Of a stretch of DNA of 40,546 nucleotides, positions 16,127-25,564 are shown piece after piece. Position numbers and translations under genes: made by a program. The notes below the pieces were generated by a model that saw only the letters and a list, made by a program, of their open reading frames with translations, searched no databases and was not told where the DNA came from. The DNA is taken from positions 1 to 40,546 of the forward strand of contig CAMBDK010000015.1 in NCBI GenBank assembly GCA_945865315.1. Direction: 5' to 3'. Every line of letters starts with the position of its first letter. Position 1 is the stretch's first letter. This stretch comes from Chitinophaga pinensis. Its GTDB lineage: Bacteria; Bacteroidota; Bacteroidia; 2-12-FULL-35-15.

Positions 16127-17345
16127 AAATTATATATATATTTTATTTCTTTTTATTTTAATGGCTTGCAAAAAGGAATTACCTCCTTCCGTGCCGGGAA
16201 TTATAAATGGCCCTTTAAACTTTTGTCCCAACGATTCAAATATTTCATACACTATTGAGCCATTAGAAAATACTACCTATTATTTATGGACCGTTCCCGA
16301 CGACTCGAAAATTATTTCAGGCCAAGGAAGTACTTCTATCAAAGTTCATTTTGGTAATAAATCAGGGGAAATTTGTGTGAAATCAAATAACAACAATCAC
16401 CAAAGTGAACCATCCTGTATAGAAGTGTCGCAAGGTGGTCTTGCAAATACTTGGTGCAGAGAGCTGAACTTTTTAGGCGATGGTAGATCGCTGGCCGTTG
16501 GCTTTTCTATCGGAAATAAAGGATACATTGGTACAGGACTTGGAATTAATCAGTATAAGGATTTTTGGGAATATGACCCGGCATTTAATACATGGACCCA
16601 AAAAGCAAATTTTGCTGGTGGCGAAAGGATGAATGCTGTTGGTTTTGCAATTGGTGATAAAGGTTATATTGGAACTGGATATGATGCTGTTAATTATTTT
16701 AAAGATTTCTGGGAATATGATCCAGCACTGGATACATGGTCTGAAAAGGCTAACTTCCCAGACCTTGCTGGCAGAGCATTTTGTTTTAGCTTAACAATTG
16801 GTGGAAAGGGCTATATTGGTTCTGGAACAAATTACTCAAATGTTCCTCGACTAGACTTTTATGAGTACGATCCAACAAATAATATTTGGACACAAAAAGA
16901 TAGTTTACCTTCTCCATTTTTGGTAGCCTCATCATTTACGATTGGAAATAAAGGATACATGGGGCTTGGAACAGATGGAAATCAAACACTTGATAAGTTT
17001 TTTGAATTTGACCCTGTGTTAAACAAATGGACTAGAAAGGCTGATTTTGCTGGCGGTCCTAGGTATAACGCCGTTGGTTTTGCAATTGGTGATAAAGGTT
17101 ATATTGGAACAGGTGAATACAACAATAATCTCTTCAATGATTTTTGGGAATATGACCCCAATAATACTAGTAATGGATTTGATACCAATAATAATCCACT
17201 AGGAAAATGGAACCAAAAAACATCTTTTCCCGGAGCAATTAGAAAATCTGCCGTTGGATTTACAATTAATAAAAAGGGTTATATTGGCACTGGGGCTCCC
17301 GATACAGGGCCTCTATTTATTGATTTTTGGGTATACGGTCAATAA
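16116..17345 (+). CDS. Kelch-repeat lipoprotein
   Basis: 409 residues. The N-terminus ILMAC has a lipobox with the acylated Cys at residue 18, followed by KKE, so it is a lipoprotein. Residues about 27-105 resemble an Ig/PKD-like domain (PGIINGPLNFCPND ... WTVPDDSKI). The rest is a Kelch beta-propeller of five to six blades with the motif GDKGYIGTG ... DFWEYDP ... W. Two blades are nearly identical even in DNA (around 16636-16680 and 17078-17120), pointing to recent internal duplication. It overlaps the barrel gene by 11 bp and likely works with it at the cell surface or in the periplasm as a binding platform. Ligand unknown. Confidence 0.85.
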   Translation: MLNKNYIYILFLFILMACKKELPPSVPGIINGPLNFCPNDSNISYTIEPLENTTYYLWTVPDDSKIISGQGSTSIKVHFGNKSGEICVKSNNNNHQSEPSCIEVSQGGLANTWCRELNFLGDGRSLAVGFSIGNKGYIGTGLGINQYKDFWEYDPAFNTWTQKANFAGGERMNAVGFAIGDKGYIGTGYDAVNYFKDFWEYDPALDTWSEKANFPDLAGRAFCFSLTIGGKGYIGSGTNYSNVPRLDFYEYDPTNNIWTQKDSLPSPFLVASSFTIGNKGYMGLGTDGNQTLDKFFEFDPVLNKWTRKADFAGGPRYNAVGFAIGDKGYIGTGEYNNNLFNDFWEYDPNNTSNGFDTNNNPLGKWNQKTSFPGAIRKSAVGFTINKKGYIGTGAPDTGPLFIDFWVYGQ

Positions 17346-17424
17346 AAAAAGAAATTTAATAAGCATACTTATAAAGCGGAATAATAAGATAAATGATTTT
17401 TATTTTTTTCAAAAAAAAACAATT

Positions 17425-20400
17425 ATGACTCAAAAATTACAAATGAAATTGCCTTTTTTATTTAATATAAATCAGCTAATAACATATTTTCTTATCCTTT
17501 TTATGGGACTTTCCTGTTTTGCCCAAAATGTAAATCCATTTCAATTACCTGCCAGTATACCTATACCATCTTGGATTAATAAAGTAGATTGGAACAAGCC
17601 CAATGTAAGAGAAATTGGAAAACTGATAGCCGAATATAAGAAATCGGAGGAATACATGCTGTCAAAAAAATTAAACGAACAAAAAAATACAAATGGCTAT
17701 TACAAGCAGGAGGTGGAAGAACCATATGAAACTGCCTTTATACGCTGGGAAATGAAAATGCGAATGGAGCAGGCAATTGAATTCGATGGGAAAATAAAAA
17801 TAGACAATGAAAAATTAAAACAAAAATTAAAGGATGACTTATTAAAACAAAGTGCACAAACGAAATCAGCAAGCATGTCTAATGGCAATTGGACAAGTTT
17901 AGGCCCTATTGAAACTTTTGGTTCTAACAATTTTGGCCCAGCAGATATACAGGTAAACATTTATACTTTTGCAATTGCCCCTTCCAATCCAAATATTATA
18001 TATTGTGGTACCGAACCTGGTGGCATTTTTAAAACTACTGATAAAGGATTAACTTGGCATAGTGTATGGGACAACATACCGGCTCAGCAGACACAAAGTA
18101 TTGCTATAGATTACACGAATGCTAATATTGTATATGGTAAGTTTGGTAATAATATATTAAAAACAACTAATGGTGGAATTTCTTGGAACTTATTAACTGG
18201 ATACACTGGAGGTTCTGGTGAAAAAATAATTATTTTAGAGGCCACAGGAAGAATAATTACAATAGGTACTACAGATGTTTTTTATAGTGATGACAATGGC
18301 ACAACATGGCTTCAATCAGTTGGAGTATCTTCATGTACGCAATTGTACGACATACAAAATATGGCAGGCAATAGCGATACAATTTATGTTTCTGGTAGAA
18401 CAAGTTCTTATACATTGAAATTATATAGATCTGTTGATGGTGGTGCCAACTTTGCTGATGTAACAGGCTTAAACGCAGCCATTAAAAATTCGGGTTCTAG
18501 ATTTGGAGTGAGCTTGAACAACAAAAATATTATTTACTGCGTTGCATTAGGCCATGATGAGCCTCCCAAAATATTAAAAAGCACCGATGCTGGGTTTAGC
18601 TGGAGTGTTATTGTTTCGTCTACAAGCACTGATTTAGGTGGCAGCAATACAACCGTTGGCCTAGGAATGTCAAATGGTCAAGGCTATTATGATCTTGATA
18701 TGATGGTAGATCCAAATAATATTAATAATGTTATTGTAGGAACAACTTCCATATATAAGTCCTTGGATGGTGGATTTAATTTTTCGCCACTTGGAGGTTA
18801 TGCCGGTGGCCCTATTAACATGCATGTGGATGTTCAATGCATGCGAGCAATTGGAAATGAGGCTTTTATAGCCAGCGATGGAGGGTTTTTATATTCAAGC
18901 GATTTTTTTTCTGACAATAACAATTCAGACGCGCGCATTAATGGAATAACAGGGTCTGCCTATTGGGGCTTTGGACAAGGATGGCAAGAGGATATAACTA
19001 CTGGTGGCAGATACCATAATGGGAATGATGCAATGTTTTCCGATAATTATGGATTTGGAAATAGTTTAGCAATGGGTGGTAGCGAATCAGGAACAGGCCA
19101 TGTATTTCCTGGCAGAGAAAGAACAGTCGGTCATAATGATATTGGCGTTTCAAAAATACCAACTTCCCTTGCTGGAGGAATTCAATATAATGTTAATCAA
19201 AATGTATTATGGCCTGAAACAGGTTATTACTATAAGTTTCACGGCACATTCTTTTTTCACCCATCCTACAGAGATGTTTTTTATATTGGGAGAGATAGTA
19301 TTTTGTGGAAAAGCACTAATGCAGGAAATTCTTATGCGGCATTGAAAAATTTTGGCGCTAATGATAAAGTTTGGCGCTTTGATATGGCTCGCAGCAATAC
19401 GAATGTGATGTATGTTTTAACTGAAAATGGTATTTATAAAACCATTGATGCTGGAATTAATTGGATAGCCCTATCCTTGCCAGTAAATTACTCCTTTTAC
19501 AATGCAGACATTGCTGTAAATCCCGAAAATGAAAATGAAGTTTATATTTGTATGGCTAATGCTAGTGCTAACGAAAAGATTTTCAAATCAACAAATGGAG
19601 GCAATTCCTGGATAAATTATACTGGATCTGTCACAGCCGGAAAATATATTTCATCTATACTCTTTCAAGGAGGTACAGATGGTGGGATTTATGCTAGTAC
19701 ATTAGATGATACAAAGGTTTATTACAGAGACAATACAATGGCTGATTGGATAGACTATAGTACGGGAATTTTTTTAAATCATAATATATCAAGCCCTCCA
19801 ATAATTTTTTATAGAGATAATAAACTAAGGCTTCCTGGTAATAGAGGAATTATGGAAACTCCTTTATATTCTCAAGGAAATCCTATTGCTCATGCCATGA
19901 GTAGCTTAGAGTTTTTGGGTTGCGAAAAAGATACTGTTGAATTTTACGATTATTCCATTCTTAATTATTCCGGTGCTACTTGGCAATGGACTTTCCCTGG
20001 CGCATCCTGGATAAGCAGTACAAGCGAAAAAAACCCGAAAGTTTTATATGCCAATCCTGGAAATTACGACGTAACTTTAAAGGTAACAGATGCATTAGGA
20101 AAGATTAGCACTAAGACTTTTCCAAATATGATAAAATTTGAAGCCTCCTATTGTTCAACAGATACTGTGATTGGTAAATGCTTAAACCTTTCTTCTGCTT
20201 TTCCAAATAAAGATATAAATATTGGAACTGTAAATATTAATAGCAATACATTTTCTATTTCTACCTGGGTAAAACCAAATGGAAAACAAAAATCTTTTTC
20301 TCAAATTATTGGCCATTATGACTGTCCGGGCTCACCAAATTACGGTATTGGCTATGGCATTACATATGCTGGCTATACTCCTAATCTTGAATTATGCTAT

Positions 20401-21585
20401 ACCGACGATCAAGTAATCTATTTTAATGATAGCGGACTTCAACTGGATACCAATGCATGGAATAATATTGTATTAACCTATTCGCCCACAGGTGTAAAAC
20501 TCTACTTAAATGGTGTTGCAGCCAACTTAAACAATAATACTATGCCGGCGCTTGATCTGTCATTAACTCCCTTTTATTTGAACCCCGATTTACATCATCA
20601 AGGAGGTGCATTTAATGGTTTAATAGATGAAGTAAAAATCTATAATTATACACTTTCACAAAATGAGGTGAGAGAAAAAATGCACTTAATACAAAACAAT
20701 CCAAATTTAGAAACGGGCCTTGTAAAATATATTCAATTTAATAAGCTCCAGGAAAACCCATATTGCGTATATGATATAATTGATGGCTATAAAACGCTGA
20801 TAGTCACAAATTCAATTACTACATCTACTGCACCAGTTTCAACGGGCACGGTTTTTCGCAATAATTCAGTAAATTCAGGTGGCTTAAATAGTTTTCCTGC
20901 TGCACACGTTGATATGCATCTGCCTGCAACAGGTACCTACCCCAATGGAGAAATGGTTGCTTTTCACTTAAGGAGTAACCCGGATCAAAATCCCGACACA
21001 AGGGCTATCGTTCCTGGATATTTTATAATCAATAATTACGGTAGCAACGAAACTTTCAGTTCGCCAGACAGCCTTATCTTTTCTAGTTTAAAAATACCAC
21101 CATCACTTTATCAGGCAAGTGATTTTAAGTTATTTAAACGAAATAATTTTGCTTTTGGACCTACCTGGGGAAATGAAATAGACTCTGCTGCTTCTCTTGT
21201 ATTTATTGATACGCTAAATAGTGTTTTAAAATGGTCGTCGCTTAGCGGAATTAATTCCATGTCCCAGTTTGTTGTTGTGAATGGTTCTGCTATATCTACA
21301 AGCATTAAAAACACACCATTACAAAATACATCTTCTGTTTCTTTATTATATCCAAACCCTACAAGGGAGAACTTTTATATAGAGATAGATGCTATAAAAA
21401 GCAATACTGCTCAATTTAATATATACGATATTAAAGGGATATTAGTTTATTCCGTTTCTCAGAATGTTCAAAAAGGAAAAAATAAAATTATGGTGATGCT
21501 TCCCAAATTAGCAGAAGGGATTTATGATGTCAATATTTCGCTAATCAATGATGTGATTATAAATAAGAAGCTTACCATTTTATAG
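17425..21585 (+). CDS. large T9SS-exported protein with sortilin/BNR-type propeller, PKD and LamG-like domains
   Basis: 1386 residues from the ATG at 17425; an upstream in-frame ATG at 17254 lies inside the Kelch gene and precedes no signal peptide. The signal sequence ends near LSCFAQ. Then come a helical region with RWEMKMRMEQ, and a long array of BNR/sortilin-like blades (about 160-790) marked by GGIFKTTDKGLTW, FKSTNGGNSW and similar Asp-box motifs. A PKD-like segment (WQWTFPG, near 851), a LamG/concanavalin-like domain (about 941-1078, FSISTWVKP) and a C-terminal type A sorting domain (YPNPTRENF near 1306) follow. It should be secreted by T9SS and held on the surface or released. Related proteins are often annotated as glycosyl hydrolases, but no catalytic residues can be assigned here. 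Starts 79 bp after the Kelch gene. Confidence 0.85.
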   Translation: MTQKLQMKLPFLFNINQLITYFLILFMGLSCFAQNVNPFQLPASIPIPSWINKVDWNKPNVREIGKLIAEYKKSEEYMLSKKLNEQKNTNGYYKQEVEEPYETAFIRWEMKMRMEQAIEFDGKIKIDNEKLKQKLKDDLLKQSAQTKSASMSNGNWTSLGPIETFGSNNFGPADIQVNIYTFAIAPSNPNIIYCGTEPGGIFKTTDKGLTWHSVWDNIPAQQTQSIAIDYTNANIVYGKFGNNILKTTNGGISWNLLTGYTGGSGEKIIILEATGRIITIGTTDVFYSDDNGTTWLQSVGVSSCTQLYDIQNMAGNSDTIYVSGRTSSYTLKLYRSVDGGANFADVTGLNAAIKNSGSRFGVSLNNKNIIYCVALGHDEPPKILKSTDAGFSWSVIVSSTSTDLGGSNTTVGLGMSNGQGYYDLDMMVDPNNINNVIVGTTSIYKSLDGGFNFSPLGGYAGGPINMHVDVQCMRAIGNEAFIASDGGFLYSSDFFSDNNNSDARINGITGSAYWGFGQGWQEDITTGGRYHNGNDAMFSDNYGFGNSLAMGGSESGTGHVFPGRERTVGHNDIGVSKIPTSLAGGIQYNVNQNVLWPETGYYYKFHGTFFFHPSYRDVFYIGRDSILWKSTNAGNSYAALKNFGANDKVWRFDMARSNTNVMYVLTENGIYKTIDAGINWIALSLPVNYSFYNADIAVNPENENEVYICMANASANEKIFKSTNGGNSWINYTGSVTAGKYISSILFQGGTDGGIYASTLDDTKVYYRDNTMADWIDYSTGIFLNHNISSPPIIFYRDNKLRLPGNRGIMETPLYSQGNPIAHAMSSLEFLGCEKDTVEFYDYSILNYSGATWQWTFPGASWISSTSEKNPKVLYANPGNYDVTLKVTDALGKISTKTFPNMIKFEASYCSTDTVIGKCLNLSSAFPNKDINIGTVNINSNTFSISTWVKPNGKQKSFSQIIGHYDCPGSPNYGIGYGITYAGYTPNLELCYTDDQVIYFNDSGLQLDTNAWNNIVLTYSPTGVKLYLNGVAANLNNNTMPALDLSLTPFYLNPDLHHQGGAFNGLIDEVKIYNYTLSQNEVREKMHLIQNNPNLETGLVKYIQFNKLQENPYCVYDIIDGYKTLIVTNSITTSTAPVSTGTVFRNNSVNSGGLNSFPAAHVDMHLPATGTYPNGEMVAFHLRSNPDQNPDTRAIVPGYFIINNYGSNETFSSPDSLIFSSLKIPPSLYQASDFKLFKRNNFAFGPTWGNEIDSAASLVFIDTLNSVLKWSSLSGINSMSQFVVVNGSAISTSIKNTPLQNTSSVSLLYPNPTRENFYIEIDAIKSNTAQFNIYDIKGILVYSVSQNVQKGKNKIMVMLPKLAEGIYDVNISLINDVIINKKLTIL

Positions 21586-21657
21586 ATTTTTTTTAAAAAA
21601 ATATATTTAAATATTTAAACTAATTTAAAATTGTATTCCATATTTTTATTTAATAAA

Positions 21658-22563
21658 ATGAAAAAAATAGCAGTAATATATTTTATTCTAATTTGTGGTA
21701 CCTTTTTTTGCAAAGCGCAACCTAATGGTGGTTTTGAAAATTGGACGACGGTATTAAACATAATAGAACCAGAGAATTGGCAGACGTACAATTTTTTTTC
21801 ATTAGTTGATACCCTTACGCCAGTTTCAGCTACAAGAGTATCTGGGCTTGACAAACATTCTGGAATTTATGCTTTGAAAATAAAATCAATATATATACCT
21901 AACAATCAATTCTCTAGTTATATAGGAGACACGGCAGGAGGTGCTTTTACTGGAAATTTCGACTTTACTCCTTTTCAAATAAATTGGGGTTTTCCATATA
22001 TTGAACGCCCCGCAAGACTCGAATTTTGGTCTAAATATTTACCCCTTGGAAACGATACCGCAGGAGCTGCTGTAGTATTGAAAAAATGGGTAGGTAATAA
22101 AACAGATACTATTGCCATAGGGAAATTATTTATCAATCAAACTTTAGCATACACAAAATATGAAGTAAATCTTGCTTATTATTCATCAGAAATACCAGAT
22201 AGCGCAGTAATTGTTTTTTTAGCAAGTAAAGAACCTTCTTCAGCAAGAATTAACAGCACTTTATTTATTGATGATGTTGTTTTTGCTGGTTCGGTAGGGA
22301 TTGACAAACCAAATAAGACGGATGGAATTGTAAAAATTTCGCCAAACCCCTCAAAAGATGAAGTAAATATTAAAAGTTCATTTCCAAATTCAGATATTTT
22401 AAAAATAATTAATATAACTGGTAAGATAATAGGCGAATTTAAAATCTACGACAACGAATTTAATATAAACACCTCCACATTTGCTGCTGGTATTTATTAT
22501 TATGAAATACAAGATAATAGGGCAAAAAATCTGTATAAAGGAAAATTTAATGTGATAAAATAG
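21658..22563 (+). CDS. T9SS-sorted secreted protein, tandem paralog 1
   Basis: 301 residues from the ATG at 21658, which begins a signal peptide ending in FCKAQ. The mature protein opens with PNGGFENW, has a central beta-rich domain (LEFWSKY, YSSEIPDSAVIVF, TLFIDDVVF) and a C-terminal type A sorting domain (SPNPSKDEVNI ... FAAGIYYYEIQD). The central domain resembles jelly-roll carbohydrate-binding-like modules, possibly the PCMD type; this is a guess from the pattern. It is the most divergent of three tandem copies in its central domain, yet its sorting domain is nearly the same as copy 2. All three follow the large BNR protein on the same strand. Function unknown; surface or secreted location is well supported. 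Confidence 0.8.
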   Translation: MKKIAVIYFILICGTFFCKAQPNGGFENWTTVLNIIEPENWQTYNFFSLVDTLTPVSATRVSGLDKHSGIYALKIKSIYIPNNQFSSYIGDTAGGAFTGNFDFTPFQINWGFPYIERPARLEFWSKYLPLGNDTAGAAVVLKKWVGNKTDTIAIGKLFINQTLAYTKYEVNLAYYSSEIPDSAVIVFLASKEPSSARINSTLFIDDVVFAGSVGIDKPNKTDGIVKISPNPSKDEVNIKSSFPNSDILKIINITGKIIGEFKIYDNEFNINTSTFAAGIYYYEIQDNRAKNLYKGKFNVIK

Positions 22564-22582
22564 TTAATCATATATAGAAAAA

Positions 22583-22598
22583 ATGAAATATATTTCAT
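22583..22598. repeat. hairpin in the paralog 1-2 spacer, conserved in the next spacer
   Basis: ATGAAA and TTTCAT pair around the loop TATA. The homologous spacer before paralog 3 has the same stem with loop CCCT at 23581-23596. Both are followed 35-50 bp later by a shared ATAAATTGATGA stretch. The stem is only 6 bp, so a role in RNA is uncertain, but the conservation shows that the spacers were duplicated together with the genes. Confidence 0.55.
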
Positions 22599-22660
22599 AA
22601 TTTTATAAAATAATAGAGAAGCTATCATAAATTGATGATTAAAAAAAAACAATTAATTTT

Positions 22661-23560
22661 ATGAAAACATTAATTATTATTACAGCAATTTTATTTTTAT
22701 CCGCATTTAATATTTCAGCGCAACCTAATGGTGGTTTTGAAAATTGGAGCCCCTATTTCGGCACTGAAAATCCAGATAATTGGGGAACTTTAAATATTTT
22801 GACGATGATAGGAAATGCTCAATCAGTTTTTAAAGCTTCTTCTATAGACAAACATTCAGGAAATTACGCACTGAAAATTAACACCGTTTACCTTGTTAAC
22901 AAACCAAATTTTAATGCACTAAAAGATACAATGGGCGTTGTATTTACCGGCGGAATCACTCTTTCTCCCCAATCTATTAATTATGGCTTTCCATATACAC
23001 TGCGTCCCGAAAAGCTAGAGTTTTGGTCTAAATACAATCCAATAGGAAATGATAGGGCTGGAGCACAAGTATTTTTAAGAAAATGGGATGGTTCAAAGCA
23101 TGATACAATTGCTTTTGGCGAAATAGGTTTTGTTGAAACGCCTTCATACACTAACTTTCAGACAAATCTCACTTATTATTCAAGCGATTCTCCCGATTCA
23201 GCCATCATTGCATTTGCGTCGAGTTATGCTAGCCTTGATGCTAGAGTTGGTAGCACTTTATTTGTAGATGATGTTGCATTAATTGGGTCGGTAGGTATTG
23301 GCGAACCAAATAAGATGGATGGAATTGTAACAATTTCACCAAACCCATCAAAAGACGAAGTAAATATTAAAACTTCATTACCAAATTCTGATATTTTAAA
23401 AATAAATGATATTAGCGGCAAGCTAATAGGCGAATTTAAAATATTTAACAACGAATTTATTATAAACACCGCTGCATTTCCTTTTGGTATTTATTTTTAT
23501 GAAATACAAGATAATGAGGCAAAAACGCTTTATAAAGGAAAACTAAATGTGGTTAAATAA
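22661..23560 (+). CDS. T9SS-sorted secreted protein, tandem paralog 2
   Basis: 299 residues. The signal peptide ends in NISAQ and the mature part again starts PNGGFENW. The central domain closely matches paralog 3 (FKASSIDKHSGNYALKI, LRKWDGSK, YSSDSPDSAIIAF), while the C-terminal sorting domain (SPNPSKDEVNI, NEFIINTAAF) closely matches paralog 1. The gene is therefore a mosaic of its two neighbours. It lies 97 bp after paralog 1; that spacer shares sequence and a small hairpin with the spacer before paralog 3, so the duplication unit included non-coding DNA. Secreted through T9SS; molecular function unknown. Confidence 0.8.
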   Translation: MKTLIIITAILFLSAFNISAQPNGGFENWSPYFGTENPDNWGTLNILTMIGNAQSVFKASSIDKHSGNYALKINTVYLVNKPNFNALKDTMGVVFTGGITLSPQSINYGFPYTLRPEKLEFWSKYNPIGNDRAGAQVFLRKWDGSKHDTIAFGEIGFVETPSYTNFQTNLTYYSSDSPDSAIIAFASSYASLDARVGSTLFVDDVALIGSVGIGEPNKMDGIVTISPNPSKDEVNIKTSLPNSDILKINDISGKLIGEFKIFNNEFIINTAAFPFGIYFYEIQDNEAKTLYKGKLNVVK

Positions 23561-23580
23561 GCAATAGTTATATATAAAAG

Positions 23581-23596
23581 ATGAAACCCTTTTCAT
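23581..23596. repeat. hairpin in the paralog 2-3 spacer
   Basis: The second copy of the spacer hairpin: ATGAAA / TTTCAT stem, 4-base loop CCCT. The stem is identical to the copy at 22583-22598 and the loop differs completely. Confidence 0.55.
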
Positions 23597-23652
23597 ATAT
23601 TGATTTATTATGGCGGAACAATTATAAATTGATGACTCATAAAACAATATTT

Positions 23653-24558
23653 ATGAAAAAAATAATTATTAAAACTGCCATTTTATTTTTCTCTGTTTTT
23701 AAAATATCAGCACAACCAAATGGAGGTTTTGAAAATTGGAGCCCCTTTTCAGGCCTTGAAAATCCAGATGATTGGGGAACTTTAAACATTTTAACTTTTG
23801 TACCTGGAGGTAATCCTCAATCAGCTTTTAAGGCTTCCTCCATAGATAAACATTCAGGAAATTATGCACTAAAAATCAAAACCGTTTATCTTAACAACAA
23901 ACCAAATTACTATGCAATTAAAGATTCAATGGGCTTTGCGTTTACCGGAAGAGTTGAGCTTTCACCCGTAGCTATTAAATACGGCTTTCCATATTCACAA
24001 CGACCCGAAAAGCTAGAGTTTTGGGCAAAATACAATCCAATAGGAATGGACAATGCTGGGGCACAAGTTTATCTTAGAAAATGGGATGGTTCAAAAAATG
24101 ATACAATTGCGTTTGGAGAAATCGTTTTGACTGAAACACTGCAGTACACTAATTTTCAGTTAAACCTCACTTATTATTCCAGCGATTCTCCTGATTCAGC
24201 AATCATTGCCTTTGTTTCGAGTTTACCTACCACTAATATTAGAGTTGGCAGCACTTTATTTTTAGATGATGTTGCATTTGTTGGTACAGTAGGGATTGAT
24301 AAACAACAAAATACTTCCGACAGTTTTAAAATATTGCTTAACCCTGCTAATGATAATGTAATTATTTATACGCAAAGAGAAGATGCATTTTGTGTTAAAA
24401 TATTTGATGTTTCAGGTAAAAATGTTGGAACTTATAAATTTGAAAACTACAATGCCTCTATAAATACAAGTTTCTTTGCGAGTGGTAATTATTTTTTTGA
24501 GATTTATAAAAAAAATAATAGTGTGCTTAATTCTGGTAAATTTTATGTTTCTAAATAA
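23653..24558 (+). CDS. T9SS-sorted secreted protein, tandem paralog 3
   Basis: 301 residues from the ATG at 23653. An in-frame ATG at 23581 exists but sits in a hairpin shared with the preceding spacer and is followed by a non-signal-like leader, so 23653, which starts MKKIIIKTAILFF, is preferred. The signal peptide ends in KISAQ. The PNGGFENW opening and the central domain match paralog 2 closely, but the C-terminal sorting domain has diverged (LLNPANDNVIIY, FASGNYFFEIY) from the near-identical pair in paralogs 1 and 2. It still has the features of a type A sorting domain. Function unknown. Confidence 0.8.
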   Translation: MKKIIIKTAILFFSVFKISAQPNGGFENWSPFSGLENPDDWGTLNILTFVPGGNPQSAFKASSIDKHSGNYALKIKTVYLNNKPNYYAIKDSMGFAFTGRVELSPVAIKYGFPYSQRPEKLEFWAKYNPIGMDNAGAQVYLRKWDGSKNDTIAFGEIVLTETLQYTNFQLNLTYYSSDSPDSAIIAFVSSLPTTNIRVGSTLFLDDVAFVGTVGIDKQQNTSDSFKILLNPANDNVIIYTQREDAFCVKIFDVSGKNVGTYKFENYNASINTSFFASGNYFFEIYKKNNSVLNSGKFYVSK

Positions 24559-24622
24559 AATTTATTTTTAATGACAATTATTTTCAATCTTTGCTAATAT
24601 TTAAAAAGTTGATTCGCAGAAA

Positions 24623-25534
24623 ATGAATAAAGCAAATCTCAATAAAATTTTTTTAAGCATTAATAAAATAAAGCAAAGCAAGTCCGAAAAACGACTAATG
24701 TTAACTTTAGAACGTGCTGGCTTTTCATTTAGTTCAGCCACAGAAAATAAACTTTCTGTATTACCAAGCTCTTCAACTAATTTACTGACAGCCGATATGG
24801 ATAGCCTGGATAGTGAAATAGAAAATTCCATTTGTTCAATTCATTTTATTGAGAAAAATAATTTAAAACCTCTCGATGAATTTTCAATGACTGAATTGCA
24901 TTTTAATAAAGCACGTTTGAAAATCGAAAAAGATGAAAATTATAAAGCTTTCATCTGGATGCCAGGTAAATTTGATGATTCCGATGCTGATAAAAACCAA
25001 TTAGATTTTATCAATAAAATGCAGCATCATTTATCCAATAACATGATTTTATCTAGAGTTCCTGCTGCAATTCAATTTGTTGAAGATGTTCGTCTTATAA
25101 TGGAACAACAAACAAAAAAGATATTTGATACGATTCCTACCGATGTCTTTTTAATTGTTAGTCAGCTAGATGAAAATGAAGCTTTGCGCATAGAACTTAT
25201 GCTTAAGGGAGTTTTAAAAACTGTAAAACTTGTTATTGTTCAAAATGCTGATATCAATTATGAAGAGTACGCTGCGCAACAAATGAATGTTAGCTCTTTA
25301 ACTGTTATTTATTATAAAAATGCTTCGGATTGGGCGCTGCCTTTTATACAGCAAATATGGAAAAAAGTTGGCGGTGCTAATGCAAAATCTCCTATTATTT
25401 TTATTAGGGATCCAGCAAGTATTAATTCTAAAATTTTTATTGCCAAAAAAGTCACTTGCTTGTCTATTCAAAGCGAGCTAATTCCATTAGAGATTAAGAT
25501 GCAGTTCGATTCTTTAAATGATAAAGTAATTTAA
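24623..25534 (+). CDS. protein with two tandem TIR-like domains (tentative)
   Basis: 303 residues, no signal peptide, cytoplasmic. Not recognised from an exact family match, but the pattern is that of TIR-like (flavodoxin-fold) domains. First copy: strand KIFLS (8-12), helix SEKRLMLTLERAGF, ENSICSIHFI, a SMTELHFNKA helix with a conserved-type Glu, and AFIWMPG. Second copy, from about 168: TDVFLIVSQLDENEAL, VKLVIVQNAD, TVIYYKNASDW, SPIIFIRDPAS and a C-terminal helix. This double arrangement resembles TIR-like modules found beside or fused to nSTAND1 NTPases in other bacteria (recalled). Whether either copy keeps NADase residues cannot be judged by eye. The gene is 30 bp upstream of a SpoIIE-type phosphatase, so the two are probably co-transcribed. 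AATCTTTG, one base off the promoter consensus, lies about 35 bp upstream. Confidence 0.5.
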   Translation: MNKANLNKIFLSINKIKQSKSEKRLMLTLERAGFSFSSATENKLSVLPSSSTNLLTADMDSLDSEIENSICSIHFIEKNNLKPLDEFSMTELHFNKARLKIEKDENYKAFIWMPGKFDDSDADKNQLDFINKMQHHLSNNMILSRVPAAIQFVEDVRLIMEQQTKKIFDTIPTDVFLIVSQLDENEALRIELMLKGVLKTVKLVIVQNADINYEEYAAQQMNVSSLTVIYYKNASDWALPFIQQIWKKVGGANAKSPIIFIRDPASINSKIFIAKKVTCLSIQSELIPLEIKMQFDSLNDKVI

Positions 25535-25564
25535 TAATTTTTCCATAATTTACGCATCCATTAT

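Noticed and set aside
17254-17424. Upstream in-frame extension of the large T9SS protein by 57 residues
   Set aside because: It overlaps the Kelch gene and would bury the signal peptide.
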